The notes: generated by a model from the sequence alone, not told the origin. Counted from the stretch's first letter, positions 45,369 through 54,913 are shown. The stretch: 64,000 nt of DNA from Desulfobacterales bacterium (GCA_034003325.1 JAVEYW010000017.1:1-64000); one strand, 5' to 3'. Made by a program: numbers and translations.

Positions 45369-46153
45369 ATTTCGCGGTGCTGACCATTTTCCCGGAGATG
45401 TGCCGGTCCTTTTTCGAATACGGGATTGTGCGCCGGGCTATTCAAGGCGGGAAAGCGGCGGCGGTTGCGATCGATATTCGCGAGTTTACAACCGACCGCC
45501 ATCACACGACGGATGACAGGCCCTACGGTGGCGGGTGCGGTATGGTGATGAAGCCCGAGCCCCTTGCCGAGGCCATTCGGGCTGCAAAACGTCAGTCCCC
45601 GGAATCAACGGTGGTGCTGTTAAGCCCCAGAGGCCGGATTTTTAATCAATCCATGGCGCGGGTCTTTGCGGCGTGCAGCGGGTTGGTTCTGGTTTGCGGA
45701 AGATATGAAGGGGTGGATGCGCGCATCTGCCGGAACCTGATCGATGATGAAGTGTCCATCGGTGATTATGTGATGAGCGGCGGCGAGCCGGGTGCTCTGG
45801 TGGTCATGGATGCCGTCATTCGGCTGATTCCGGGCGCTCTGGGTGGCGAGGATTCCGCGGACAAGGAGTCTTTTTCTGATTATTTGCTGGAGCACGATCA
45901 CTATACCCGGCCACCTTGTTTTGAAGGCGAGGATGTTCCGGAGGTGCTTTTGTCCGGCAATCACGCCGAGATCGATAAATGGCGACAGGAAACCGCATTG
46001 ATGTATACGGTGCTCAAACGGCCGGATTTGCTTAAAAACCGTTGCTTGAGCCCTTCGGAAAGAGACGTCCTGGCGCGCTGGCACCGAGAAATTGAAAATT
46101 TGATTCATGGTCAATCTGTATGTGGCGCTGGTTCACTATCCGGTGGTCAATAA
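45365..46153 (+). CDS. trmD: tRNA (guanine-N1)-methyltransferase TrmD
   Basis: TrmD methylates G37 of several tRNAs and prevents frameshifts. The 262 residues show [11 protein letters not shown] at the N-terminus, DDRPYGGGCGMVMKPEP (~56-72), the SPRGR segment, and the trefoil-knot SAM site with CGRYEGVDARI and SIGDYVMSGGE. Its 3' end overlaps the next gene by 47 bases, so the two are probably translationally coupled. Confidence 0.97.
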   Translation: MNFAVLTIFPEMCRSFFEYGIVRRAIQGGKAAAVAIDIREFTTDRHHTTDDRPYGGGCGMVMKPEPLAEAIRAAKRQSPESTVVLLSPRGRIFNQSMARVFAACSGLVLVCGRYEGVDARICRNLIDDEVSIGDYVMSGGEPGALVVMDAVIRLIPGALGGEDSADKESFSDYLLEHDHYTRPPCFEGEDVPEVLLSGNHAEIDKWRQETALMYTVLKRPDLLKNRCLSPSERDVLARWHREIENLIHGQSVCGAGSLSGGQ

Positions 46154-46661
46154 GCAGGGCGATATCATTGCCGCAGCGGTGACCAACCTGGATTTGCATG
46201 ATATTGCCAGAAGCGCCTGCACTTATGGTGCAAGGGCGTTTTATGTGGTTACGCCCCTTACGGATCAGATGCGGATGATTGAAAAGATCGTGTCGCACTG
46301 GACCACCGGCGGTGGCGGACGGTATAACCCGGCGCGCCGGGAAGCGTTGTCATTGATACGAATTGAATCGTCCCTTTCCGATGTACTGGAAGACATTCGG
46401 GCCAAAGAGGGAATCAACGCCGAGATCGTGGTGACCAGTGCCAAAAAACGCGCCGGTAGCCTGGGTTATCAGCGGTTCAAAGAGATGATTCATGACGGAC
46501 GCCCCTATTTGATGGTACTGGGTACGGCGTGGGGGCTTTCCGAGACAGTGATGGAAACCGCCGACCATGTACTGGCGCCGGTGAGCGGACCGGCTGATTA
46601 TAACCATTTGTCGGTTCGATCCGCGGCCGCCATCATCCTGGACCGGTTGGTGGGGTGCTGA
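46107..46661 (+). CDS. SPOUT-type RNA methyltransferase (RNA_Me_trans family)
   Basis: The 184-residue protein resembles a small SPOUT methyltransferase family typically next to trmD in Desulfobacterota, Aquifex and Thermotoga. The N-terminal LYVALVHYPVVNKQGD, the central TTGGGGRYNP and the C-terminal LVLGTAWGLSE-like SAM knot segment (LMVLGTAWGL, then LAPVSGPADYNHLSVRSAAAI) are the visible signatures. The target nucleotide is unknown. It overlaps the end of trmD by 47 bases. Confidence 0.85.
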   Translation: MVNLYVALVHYPVVNKQGDIIAAAVTNLDLHDIARSACTYGARAFYVVTPLTDQMRMIEKIVSHWTTGGGGRYNPARREALSLIRIESSLSDVLEDIRAKEGINAEIVVTSAKKRAGSLGYQRFKEMIHDGRPYLMVLGTAWGLSETVMETADHVLAPVSGPADYNHLSVRSAAAIILDRLVGC

Positions 46662-46710
46662 CGAATAAAAGCCAATTTTGATTTTTATACAGTAACATTG
46701 GGAGAATATC

Positions 46711-47055
46711 ATGGATGTAATTAAGCAGTTGGAAAGAGAGATGATTCGCCTGGATTTGCCGGATTTCAGCCCGGGGGACACGGTCAAGGTGCACGTGAAA
46801 ATCAAGGAAGGCGAGAAAGAAAGAATTCAGGCCTTTCAGGGCGTGGTGATCAGCAAGCGGGGCGGGTTGTCCACGGCGACCTTTACGGTTCGAAAAGTCT
46901 CTTACGGCGTGGGAATTGAACGGGTGTTTCCGTTGCATTCACCGGCGATCAGTGAAATCGAAGTCCTTACCAAGGGACGCGTCCGTCGCGCCAAAATATA
47001 CTATTTGAGAAAGTTGAGAGGAAAAGCGGCCCGGATCAAAGAACGCCGTTTCTAA
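46711..47055 (+). CDS. rplS: 50S ribosomal protein L19
   Basis: L19 sits at the subunit interface. The 114 residues carry [20 protein letters not shown] (~18-37), the [10 protein letters not shown] motif and the C-terminal [12 protein letters not shown] segment. GGGAG precedes the ATG. The rpsP-rimM-trmD-rplS order is the standard ribosomal operon with two extra genes inserted. Confidence 0.98.
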   Translation: MDVIKQLEREMIRLDLPDFSPGDTVKVHVKIKEGEKERIQAFQGVVISKRGGLSTATFTVRKVSYGVGIERVFPLHSPAISEIEVLTKGRVRRAKIYYLRKLRGKAARIKERRF

Positions 47056-47178
47056 TATTCAATGGATGGTCGAAAGTCCTGACGCGAGACTCGTAAGGAG
47101 CGAATCTTATTTGGGTGAAGGCGGTTTGCTGCCGTCATCCGAAAAAGAGAATGCCAACCCTTTCGGTGATAGGCCGAT

Positions 47179-47787
47179 ATGGATGCGGATCACTGGGCAC
47201 ATGAGCAAAACGCGCGGAAACTCGGTTATCGACTCATAGCGGGTATCGATGAAGCGGGTCGCGGACCATTGGCCGGTCCGGTAGTGGCCTCGGCGGTAGT
47301 GCTGCCGTTCGATTTTAATCCGTCGGGGATTGACGACTCCAAGCAATTGACACCCAAAAAGCGGGCGTCGTTATATGACGAAATTAATTGTCATGCCGTC
47401 GCAGTCGGTATCGGCATTGTGGACGAGGCCCTTATCGACGAGATGAATATTCTGCGGGCAGCGCTATTGGCGATGGGTAGGGCTGTCGCGGATTTGACGA
47501 CTCAGCCGGATTATCTTTTGATAGACGGCACCTTCCCCATCGAGACGAATTTGCCCCAGATGCCGTTGCCCAAGGGAGATGCGATCAGCGTTTCCATTGC
47601 AGCCGCCTCCATCATCGCTAAAGTGACGCGGGACCGGATAATGGACGCCTATCACGACGCATTTCCCCGGTACGGATTTTCCCGGCATAAGGGATATCCG
47701 ACCCGGGCTCACAGAGACGCCATTCAGGAATTTGGGTGTTGTCCGATTCATCGGCGCAGTTTTAAGGGCGTTAAAGAATATTTATAG
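47179..47787 (+). CDS. rnhB: Ribonuclease HII
   Basis: RNase HII cleaves RNA in RNA-DNA hybrids and single ribonucleotides in DNA. The 202 residues have the catalytic IAGIDEAGRGPLAGPV near the N-terminus, the DGTFPI segment and the KVTRDRIM motif. It follows rplS, as in many bacteria. The stop codon runs directly into a heptamer repeat array. Confidence 0.97.
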   Translation: MDADHWAHEQNARKLGYRLIAGIDEAGRGPLAGPVVASAVVLPFDFNPSGIDDSKQLTPKKRASLYDEINCHAVAVGIGIVDEALIDEMNILRAALLAMGRAVADLTTQPDYLLIDGTFPIETNLPQMPLPKGDAISVSIAAASIIAKVTRDRIMDAYHDAFPRYGFSRHKGYPTRAHRDAIQEFGCCPIHRRSFKGVKEYL

Positions 47788-47946
47788 CTGATAGCTCATA
47801 GCTGATAGCTGATAGGTTATAGGGTAGCTACTGGCGATGGGCCATGAGCCATGAATTATAAACTATGAGCTATGAGCTATGAGCTATGAGCTATCAGCTA
47901 TGAGCTATCAGCTATCAGCTATCAGCTATCAGCTATGAGCTATCAG
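47788..47946. repeat. Heptamer repeat array with a perfect 26-bp inverted repeat
   Basis: About four AGCTGAT/AGCTCAT units (47788-47813) and about eleven ATGAGCT/ATCAGCT units (from ~47866 to 47946) flank a less regular middle. The first 26 bases (47788-47813) are the exact reverse complement of the last 26 (47921-47946), so the RNA or DNA could fold into a long hairpin. It fills the space between the rnhB stop and the yraN ribosome-binding site (AGAAGGAG). Confidence 0.9.
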
Positions 47947-47958
47947 AAGGAGCCCGCC

Positions 47959-48333
47959 ATGACCGAGCCTTGTGAGAGATTCTGGCAGAAGGGTGAAGAC
48001 GTCGCTGTCCGGCATATGCAAAAATGCGGGTATAAAATACTGGCCCGAAATTACCGCACACCGATCGGAGAGATTGATATCGTTGCCAAGGACAAGGACA
48101 CCCTGGTGTTTGCAGAGGTAAAAACCAGACGGTCCGACCGGTACGGTTCTCCCAAAAGCGCAGTAACCCCCACTAAACAGAGAAAAATATCAATGACAGC
48201 GCTCTACTACCTCAAAGGCACGCCGGCGCCGCATCAAAAAGCCCGGTTTGACGTCATATCGGTTCGCAATCAGGCGACGGGAACATGGGATATCGAGATC
48301 ATCAAAAATGCCTTTGAACTCGCCTACCCATAA
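47959..48333 (+). CDS. yraN: UPF0102/YraN family endonuclease-like protein
   Basis: YraN proteins have a restriction-endonuclease-like fold with Holliday-junction-resolvase similarity; the role is unsettled. The 124 residues show GEDVAVRHMQKCGYKILARNY, then IGEIDIVAKDKDTLVFAEVKTR, which contains the E/D-x(n)-ExK nuclease signature. The ATG at 47959 follows AGAAGGAG. An in-frame ATG at 47935 lies within the heptamer array and should not be counted. It overlaps rsmI by 26 bases. Confidence 0.88.
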   Translation: MTEPCERFWQKGEDVAVRHMQKCGYKILARNYRTPIGEIDIVAKDKDTLVFAEVKTRRSDRYGSPKSAVTPTKQRKISMTALYYLKGTPAPHQKARFDVISVRNQATGTWDIEIIKNAFELAYP

Positions 48334-49207
48334 TACCGATGGCAGCCAATCCGCTGGCGTTCTTTATGTCGTTGCCACGCCGATCGGCCATATGGAAGAC
48401 ATCACCCTTCGTGCGCTTAAGGTATTAAAGCAGGTTGACACGATTGCTGCGGAAGATACCCGGCACACCCATAACCTGCTTACCCATTACGGTATCGCAA
48501 CCCCGCTTGTTTCTTATCATGAGCATAATGAGCGCACCAAGACGCCTGTGTTGACGAATCAACTGGCCGCCGGAAAATCCATTGCGCTGGTGACGGACGC
48601 GGGCACTCCGGGGGTTTCGGATCCCGGATACCGGTTGGTAGCTGCGGCCGTGGAAAGGGGAATTTCCGTGGTGCCGGTGCCGGGCGTATCGGCGGTGATC
48701 ACGGCCCTCAGCGCATCGGGGCTTGCCACGGATGCGTTCGTGTTTGTGGGGTTTCCGGCCAAAAAGGCCGGAAGGCGAAAAGAACAGCTTCAAGCGCTTT
48801 CCCAAGAGACGAAGACCCTGATTTTTTACGAATCTCCGAAACGCATCCTTAACTTTTTATCGGAAATTCAATTGGAGATGGGCGATCGAAATGCGGTGCT
48901 TTCCCGTGAAATGACCAAATTGCACGAGGAGTTTTTGCGGGGGCGGGTATCCGGGATTTTCTCGATTTTGACCGATCGTCCCGTGGTGAAAGGTGAATGC
49001 ACCTTGCTGATCGCTGGACGGGAGGAAGCGAATGATTCTGCAGACAATCCGGAGCGAATGCATGCGGAAATCGCCTCGGCGCTGGCGGCCGGCGGCAAGC
49101 TGAGCGATGTATCGCGGGATATCGCGCAACTGTTCGGTGTGCCGAGACGGACGGTGTATGACCTTGCGCTCAAACTAAAGGATAAAGGATACCCCCATGT
49201 TCAATAA
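48308..49207 (+). CDS. rsmI: 16S rRNA (cytidine-2'-O)-methyltransferase RsmI
   Basis: RsmI methylates the ribose of C1402 of 16S rRNA. The 299 residues contain GVLYVVATPIGHMEDITLRA, AEDTRHT and LVTDAGTPGVSDPGYRLV, all typical of the tetrapyrrole-methylase-like fold, and later ALSASGLATDAFVFVGF. I chose the ATG at 48308; an upstream in-frame start would lie inside yraN. It overlaps the acyl-CoA synthetase by 11 bases. Confidence 0.93.
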   Translation: MPLNSPTHNTDGSQSAGVLYVVATPIGHMEDITLRALKVLKQVDTIAAEDTRHTHNLLTHYGIATPLVSYHEHNERTKTPVLTNQLAAGKSIALVTDAGTPGVSDPGYRLVAAAVERGISVVPVPGVSAVITALSASGLATDAFVFVGFPAKKAGRRKEQLQALSQETKTLIFYESPKRILNFLSEIQLEMGDRNAVLSREMTKLHEEFLRGRVSGIFSILTDRPVVKGECTLLIAGREEANDSADNPERMHAEIASALAAGGKLSDVSRDIAQLFGVPRRTVYDLALKLKDKGYPHVQ

Positions 49208-51353
49208 CCTGGATGCCATCTTTTCGCCCACATCCGTTGCCGTAATCGGCGCGTCGGCCACCCCCGGAAAAGTCGGCCATGATATTTTTGCAAACATTTT
49301 GCGGGGCGGTTTTACCGGTACGTTGTATCCGGTTAATCCGAAGGCCAAATCGATTTTAAGCGTGCGGGCCTATTCCGGGATACGCGATATTCCCGATGCG
49401 GTGGATCTGGGCATGATCATCTTGCCGCCTCGGGCCGCATTGGCGGCGACCCAGGAGGCCATCGAAAAAGGGGTTAAGGGAATCGTCATTGTGTCGGCCG
49501 GGTTTCGGGAGGTGGGTGAAGCGGGCCGGAAAATCGAGGAGCAAATTGTGGCCGTTTGCCGGGAGGCGGGCGTTCGGGTGGTGGGGCCCAATTGCCTGGG
49601 GGTGATCAACCCCACCCCGGCGGTCCGGCTCAATGCCAGCTTTTCCGCCCGCATGCCCCAGGCGGGAAATATCTCCTTTATCTCCCAGAGCGGTGCCCTG
49701 TGCACGGCGGTGCTCGATTTTGCCGCGGACCGGGATTTTGGTTTTTCAAAATTCATTTCCATCGGAAACAAGGCCGATGTCGATGAACTGGACCTGCTGC
49801 ATTATCTTCACATGGATTCGGATACGGAAGTGATCATGATCTATCTGGAAGAATTGCGGCGGGGTCCTGAGTTTATTCAGGCGGTCAAGGAAATTACCTC
49901 GGGAGATATGCACCCGACCCCGGTTCTGGTGATTAAATCCGGCCGGACCAACGAGGGCGCCATGGCGGCCGCCTCCCATACCGGTTCTCTGGCCGGCTCC
50001 GAGGCTGTATATAACGCGCTTTTCAAGCAATCCGGCATCATTCGGGTCGATACCATTGATGAGTTATTCGATTTCGCCACGGCGTTTTCCTATAAAAACG
50101 AAAGCGCGCTGGGAAAGAGACGGCGCAAGGTGCCCCCCGGCAACCGGGTGGCCATCGTCACCAATGCGGGCGGGCCGGGCATTGTGGCCACCGACATGAC
50201 GGTTTCAACGGGGCTTAAACTCGCCCGGTTTGAGGAAGAGACCATTAAGACGCTGGCAAGTCACTTGCCCGAAACGGCCAATCTTCATAACCCCGTGGAT
50301 GTTATCGGCGATGCGGCCCAGGACCGGTATGAAAATGCGCTGGACGCAGTGCTCAAAGATCAGGGCGTGGACGGCGCCCTGGTGATTTTAACGCCGCAGT
50401 CCATGACCAACGCGCTTGGAACGGCTGAAGCCATCAGCCGGGTGGCCCGCCGCTCTCACAAGCCGGTGTTGTGTTGTTTTATGGGGATTGTTGATGTGTC
50501 GGCCGGCGTAAAATATCTGCAGGCGCACGGTATTCCGGTGTATAGATTTCCGGAAAACGCCGCCAAAGCCTTTAGCGCCCTATATCGGTATTCCCAATGG
50601 ATGAACCGCCAGATTTTGGCTCCCCTTAAATTGGATTATGACAAGGCACGCGCTGCAGCATTGATTGAAGAGAATCTTTCGGCCGGAAAGACCTATCTGG
50701 GGGAAAACGGAGGACTGGATCTGCTCGCCTGCTACGGATTTAGCGTATTGCCGACCCGGTTGGCGCAGACGGCGGCCGAGGCGGCTGAACATGCCCGGCG
50801 CATTGGGTATCCGGTCGTAATGAAAATCGTATCCCCGCAAATCGTTCATAAATCCGATGCCGGGGGCGTCCGGGTGGGCCTGACAACTGAAGATGAGGTC
50901 CAAGAGGCGTTTGATGACATTATCGCCAAGGCCAGAGCTTATACCAGCGCCGCAGAAATCGAAGGGGTCCTCATTCAGCAGATGGCGCCCAAGGGCGAGG
51001 AGACCATCATGGGCATGATGCGCTATCCCGTGTTCGGTCCGCTGCTGATGTTCGGAATGGGCGGAATTTTTGTCGAAGTCTTTCAGGATGTCGTCTTTCG
51101 ATTGGCGCCGGTGGGGCGAAACGAAGCGAACCGAATGATTCGGGAGATAAAGGGATATAAGCTCTTTCAGGGTTTCCGGGGGAGGCCCCTTGCGGATGTG
51201 GAAAAGATCGTGGAACTGTTGGTGCGATTGTCCGAAATGGTGATTCACCACCCCGAGATTCAGGAACTAGATATCAACCCGTTATTGCTGCATGAAAAAG
51301 GACACGGCGCCACCGTAGCGGATTGCCGGATTATTTTGAAACGCAATGAATGA
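49197..51353 (+). CDS. Acyl-CoA synthetase (ADP-forming), fused alpha/beta subunits
   Basis: These enzymes convert acyl-CoA, ADP and phosphate to free acid, CoA and ATP, or the reverse. The 718-residue fusion has a CoA-binding N-terminal domain (SVAVIGASATPGKVG), the GPNCLGVINP segment, the succinyl-CoA-synthetase-like core and the phospho-His motif AASHTGSLAG (~residues 260-269). The ATP-grasp part of the C-terminal third follows (RIGYPVVMKIVSP, GVRVGL). Acetyl, isobutyryl or phenylacetyl substrates are possible; a nearby phenylacetate-CoA ligase makes aryl acids plausible. The frame overlaps the end of rsmI. Confidence 0.92.
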   Translation: MFNNLDAIFSPTSVAVIGASATPGKVGHDIFANILRGGFTGTLYPVNPKAKSILSVRAYSGIRDIPDAVDLGMIILPPRAALAATQEAIEKGVKGIVIVSAGFREVGEAGRKIEEQIVAVCREAGVRVVGPNCLGVINPTPAVRLNASFSARMPQAGNISFISQSGALCTAVLDFAADRDFGFSKFISIGNKADVDELDLLHYLHMDSDTEVIMIYLEELRRGPEFIQAVKEITSGDMHPTPVLVIKSGRTNEGAMAAASHTGSLAGSEAVYNALFKQSGIIRVDTIDELFDFATAFSYKNESALGKRRRKVPPGNRVAIVTNAGGPGIVATDMTVSTGLKLARFEEETIKTLASHLPETANLHNPVDVIGDAAQDRYENALDAVLKDQGVDGALVILTPQSMTNALGTAEAISRVARRSHKPVLCCFMGIVDVSAGVKYLQAHGIPVYRFPENAAKAFSALYRYSQWMNRQILAPLKLDYDKARAAALIEENLSAGKTYLGENGGLDLLACYGFSVLPTRLAQTAAEAAEHARRIGYPVVMKIVSPQIVHKSDAGGVRVGLTTEDEVQEAFDDIIAKARAYTSAAEIEGVLIQQMAPKGEETIMGMMRYPVFGPLLMFGMGGIFVEVFQDVVFRLAPVGRNEANRMIREIKGYKLFQGFRGRPLADVEKIVELLVRLSEMVIHHPEIQELDINPLLLHEKGHGATVADCRIILKRNE

Positions 51354-51424
51354 AGAAAAAAAATAGCCAAATGTCCCTTTCCGATAATCTGTTGGTAGGC
51401 TTCTTGTAATTATTGCAGATAGAT

Positions 51425-52759
51425 ATGGCCAGAAAACCACAAATTCATCGAAATTATCGAACCAAGCCCGTCAATGAGACGCTTACTGCGCTGGTGGCGG
51501 ATGAAAGCGGGAACATCATTGAACTGGAAGGGTTCGGCGCGGTCGGCATGGCGGGCGATGCGCTGACACCGCTTTTTTCCCGCGAAACCCTGACGATGCC
51601 GCATGGCGGTGAGCTGATGTTTCTTCCGGACCGCGTGCCGATTCTGCAGGATCTGGCCACCGGGCAATTGGCGGCAGTGCCGGAAAACCCCTATCAGCCC
51701 GGAGAGCGGATTTTTCCGGTGGCCGGGTTTAACTCCCCGGGGTATGTTCACACCTGCGCGCCCGCCTATGAGGAAAGGCCGAACGCCAACCCGTTGCCCC
51801 TGTTTGCCTATGGTGCGGTCGGGTGGCACAAGGGAGAATTTAGAAGCGCCGTATTTCAGATCGACCGGGAACCACGCCAGGATCTTCGCCGAATGCCGAT
51901 GGCCGCGGTGCGCAAGGGCGTAACCGCCTTAAGGAAAAAATTGCCTCAAAACCGGCTGCGAAACCATCTTGAAAAATGCGCCCTAACCTATGGGTGCCCG
52001 GCCGCCAAAAACTTTTTTGTCGGCCGTTGCGAAGCACCGCTTCCCACCTCGCCGCATTGCAATGCCCGGTGCCTGGGCTGCCTGTCCCTTCAGCGGGTTG
52101 GAAATATCTCCCATTGTCAGGATCGGATTGCCTTTATGCCGTCCCCGAAGGAAATCGCGGAAATTGCCCTGACCCATCTGGAAAAGGTGCCGGACGGAGT
52201 GGTCAGCTTCGGTCAGGGCTGCGAAGGAGAGCCTCTGTTGGCGGCCGAAGTGATTGCACCGGCGATTGGTCTTATTCGAGAGCGCACTGATCGCGGCACG
52301 ATCAACCTCAATACCAACGGTAGCCTGCCAAAGGTTCTGGCCACGCTGTTCGATGCGGGCTTGGACAGTATTCGGGTCAGCCTCAACAGCCTGCGGGCAG
52401 CCTGTTATGCGGCCTATTTCAGGCCCATGGGCTATCGATTTTCAAATGTGCTTGAAAGTATTTCGCACGGCATTGCGCAAAACCGGCATGTTGCCATCAA
52501 CTATCTCAACATGGCCGGCTTTACGGATACCCCCGAAGAAAAAGCGGCGCTCATGGAATTTCTTGAAACCCATGCGATTAACCAGATTCAATGGCGAAAC
52601 CTGAATTTTGACCCGTTACAATATTGGCGCGTAATGGCGGCCGCGGAACGCCACAGTCCGCCCGAAGGCATGAAGCAGCTGGTGAATGCGGTAAAGCTTG
52701 CGTTTCCGAGGGTTCATCACGGGTATTTCAATCCGTATGTGTCGAAATTCAAGGCCTAA
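51425..52759 (+). CDS. Radical SAM protein of unknown function
   Basis: From the ATG at 51425 the protein has 444 residues. The cluster motif Cys212-x3-Cys216-x2-Cys219 (HCNARCLGC) sits unusually far from the N-terminus. The first ~180 residues form a distinct domain (rich in ETLTALVADESGNI, GERIFPVAGFNSP) with Cys pairs around residues 111, 185 and 191 that may hold other clusters. The SFGQGCEGEPLL and INLNTNGSLPKVL segments after the motif are typical radical SAM core. I know no characterised member. It stands between the acyl-CoA synthetase and paaK. Confidence 0.75.
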   Translation: MARKPQIHRNYRTKPVNETLTALVADESGNIIELEGFGAVGMAGDALTPLFSRETLTMPHGGELMFLPDRVPILQDLATGQLAAVPENPYQPGERIFPVAGFNSPGYVHTCAPAYEERPNANPLPLFAYGAVGWHKGEFRSAVFQIDREPRQDLRRMPMAAVRKGVTALRKKLPQNRLRNHLEKCALTYGCPAAKNFFVGRCEAPLPTSPHCNARCLGCLSLQRVGNISHCQDRIAFMPSPKEIAEIALTHLEKVPDGVVSFGQGCEGEPLLAAEVIAPAIGLIRERTDRGTINLNTNGSLPKVLATLFDAGLDSIRVSLNSLRAACYAAYFRPMGYRFSNVLESISHGIAQNRHVAINYLNMAGFTDTPEEKAALMEFLETHAINQIQWRNLNFDPLQYWRVMAAAERHSPPEGMKQLVNAVKLAFPRVHHGYFNPYVSKFKA

Positions 52760-52842
52760 CATTCTTGACAATTTGTCATGGATATACCAATATATTCAAC
52801 ATTTTTCGGGTTTCAAAGCGGAAGCTGGGGCAATGGTCTGGC

Positions 52843-52976
52843 GTGCCATAGGCACAGGGGGATTAGGCCCTTTATCAGAAACATACACGCTTTTGCGTGT
52901 ATATTCACCGAAGGTGAAATGACTTTTATGCCTCCCATCATCCCAGCCTTCCAGCATCCGGCTTTGCCGGATTAGG
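52843..52976 (+). repeat. Multi-hairpin dispersed repeat, copy 3
   Basis: A first hairpin (GTGCC-ATA-GGCAC) is followed by ATTAGGCCCTTTATCAG and then ATACACGC/GCGTGTAT (8 bp, all Watson-Crick here), TTCACC-GAA-GGTGAA and ATCCGGC-TTT-GCCGGAT, ending in TAGG. It lies between two plus-strand genes, so this copy is not tied to a minus-strand gene end. Confidence 0.88.
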
Positions 52977-53078
52977 GGGACTGTTTGATATACCGGCATG
53001 AATGAACGGTTCGAAAGTGCGCCGGCAGCCAGCCGGCATCTGTCATCCGGGTGATAATAAAAATTAGGGGGAATGAGA

Positions 53079-54380
53079 ATGATTTGGAATGAGGAATTCG
53101 AAACACTGCCCAGAGAAGCATTGGAAGCGCTTCAACTGAAGAGACTGAAAAAACTGGTTGCCCGTATGTATGACGCCGTGCCGCCCTATCGAAAAAAAAT
53201 GGAAGCAGCCGGCGTAGTGCCGCAGGATGTGCAAACGCTGGCGGACCTGGCAAAGCTTCCTTTTACCACCAAAGATGACTTAAGGGATAATTATCCGTTC
53301 GGGCTTTTCGCGGTTCCCATGGCTGAGGTGGTTCGGGTGCATGGGTCATCGGGAACCACCGGAAAACCGGTTGTGGTGGGCTATACACGAAAAGATATTG
53401 ATACCTGGTCTGAGTTGGTGGCAAGGTGCCTGGCCGCCAGCGGGGCAACCGCCCGGGACGTGATTCACGTATCCTATGGGTACGGCCTGTTTACCGGCGG
53501 GTTGGGCGCCCATTACGGCGGAGAAAAACTAGGGGCTACCGTGATTCCTATGTCCGGCGGGAATACCAAGAAACAGATCATGATCATGCAGGATTTCGGC
53601 TCGTCCGTTTTGATGTGTACGCCATCTTACGCGCTGAATATCGCCGAGGTGATGGAGGAAATGGGAGTTGATCCCAAATCGCTCAATCTCCGAGTCGGTG
53701 TCTTCGGCGCCGAACCCTGGAGCGAAAACATGCGCGAGGAGATAGAGCGCAGACTCGGTCTCAGTGCGCTTGATATCTTTGGTATGAGCGAGCTGATCGG
53801 TCCGGGCGTGGCCAACGAATGCATCGAGGAAAAACACGGGCTGCATGTGTTTGAAGATCATTTCATTCCCGAGATCATTGATCCGGCAACGGGTAAGGTG
53901 CTGCCTGCGGGAGAAAAAGGGGAATTGGTTGTTACCACGCTGACCAAAGAAGCGTTTCCGATTATTCGTTACCGGAGCAAGGATATCACGCGAATCATTA
54001 CGGAGCCGTGCAGTTGCGGGCGAACATTCCATCGCATTGAGCGGCTCAGCGGTCGGACCGATGATATGCTGATCATTCGGGGCGTCAATGTTTTTCCGTC
54101 CCAGGTGGAACATGTCCTGATGAGCATTGATGAAGTGGACCCCCATTACATGTTGATCGTGGACCGGGTGGGGGCGTTGGATATTCTGGAAGTTCAGGTG
54201 GAAATCAACGAGAAGATCTTTTCAGACGAAGTCAAAAAACTCGAAGGCATCAGTCTTCGAATTCAGAACGAGATCAAAGAATACCTGGGCGTATCCTGCA
54301 AGGTGAAACTGGTTGAGCCAAAGACTATTCAGCGCAGCGAAGGCAAAGCGCAGCGCGTGATCGACAAACGGAAAATATAA
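53079..54380 (+). CDS. paaK: Phenylacetate-CoA ligase
   Basis: The enzyme activates phenylacetate or a related aryl acid to the CoA thioester with ATP. The 433-residue sequence starts [20 protein letters not shown] after an AGGGGG site at the correct distance (an ATG six bases earlier is too close). Motifs are the AMP-binding [17 protein letters not shown] (~91-107), [17 protein letters not shown] and the C-terminal [18 protein letters not shown]. The substrate could also be indoleacetate or another carboxylate. The ACT protein downstream is its common partner. Confidence 0.93.
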   Translation: MIWNEEFETLPREALEALQLKRLKKLVARMYDAVPPYRKKMEAAGVVPQDVQTLADLAKLPFTTKDDLRDNYPFGLFAVPMAEVVRVHGSSGTTGKPVVVGYTRKDIDTWSELVARCLAASGATARDVIHVSYGYGLFTGGLGAHYGGEKLGATVIPMSGGNTKKQIMIMQDFGSSVLMCTPSYALNIAEVMEEMGVDPKSLNLRVGVFGAEPWSENMREEIERRLGLSALDIFGMSELIGPGVANECIEEKHGLHVFEDHFIPEIIDPATGKVLPAGEKGELVVTTLTKEAFPIIRYRSKDITRIITEPCSCGRTFHRIERLSGRTDDMLIIRGVNVFPSQVEHVLMSIDEVDPHYMLIVDRVGALDILEVQVEINEKIFSDEVKKLEGISLRIQNEIKEYLGVSCKVKLVEPKTIQRSEGKAQRVIDKRKI

Positions 54381-54392
54381 GGGGGTACGGCC

Positions 54393-54824
54393 ATGAAAGT
54401 TGAACAGTTATCCGTTTTTATAGAAAATAAATCCGGAAGATTGGCGGAAGTCACGAACGTGCTGGCAAAAGGCGGATTGAACATTCGGGCCTTGTCCTTG
54501 GCGGATACGGCGGATTTCGGTGTATTGCGGTTGATCGTGAATGATTCCGCCAGGGCAAAGGCGGTATTGACTGCCGCCGGGTTTACCGCGACCGTGACCG
54601 AAGTGCTGGCTCTGGCTGTGCCGGACAGGCCGGGCGGCCTGGCGGGAATTCTCGGGAATTTGGCGGCCAAAGGCATCAATGTTGAATATCTGTATGCCTT
54701 TGTTTCCAAAAGCGGCGAAAATGCATTTATTATTTGCCGGTTTGAAAACATAAACGCAGCCAGAAACGTACTTCAGCAAGACGGAGTTCAAATCCTGAAT
54801 GAAAGCGATATTCAGGCGCTGTAA
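54393..54824 (+). CDS. Tandem ACT-domain protein
   Basis: The 143-residue protein has two ACT domains, the first beginning [20 protein letters not shown] and the second [20 protein letters not shown] (~73-92). It lacks a catalytic domain, so it probably binds an aromatic amino acid or related ligand and senses or regulates. Genes of this type follow paaK in many Desulfobacterota and archaea. Separation from paaK is 12 bases, so the two form an operon. Confidence 0.85.
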   Translation: MKVEQLSVFIENKSGRLAEVTNVLAKGGLNIRALSLADTADFGVLRLIVNDSARAKAVLTAAGFTATVTEVLALAVPDRPGGLAGILGNLAAKGINVEYLYAFVSKSGENAFIICRFENINAARNVLQQDGVQILNESDIQAL

Positions 54825-54844
54825 CCATAAGGTGTTTGCCTGTT

Positions 54845-54890
54845 GTTCAACAAGAAAGCTCCCGTTTTTACGGGAGCTTTCTTGTTGAAC
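54845..54890. terminator. Bidirectional terminator, 20-bp perfect stem
   Basis: The stem GTTCAACAAGAAAGCTCCCG pairs perfectly with its complement over a six-base loop (TTTTTA). It lies between the convergent ACT and TRAP genes and can end transcription from both sides, although no long T-tract follows on the plus strand. Its length is unusual for a simple terminator. Confidence 0.7.
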
Positions 54891-54913
54891 GCGACTGGCA
54901 TTGGTAGAATCGA

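Noticed and set aside
47788..47946. CRISPR-like appearance of the heptamer array
   Set aside because: Units are seven bases without unique spacers of 30-40 bases, and no cas genes are nearby.
51392..51408. Possible sigma-54 box before the radical SAM gene (TTGGTAGGCTTCTTGTA)
   Set aside because: The near-invariant GC of the -12 element is GT here, and the -24 box is weak after TTGG.
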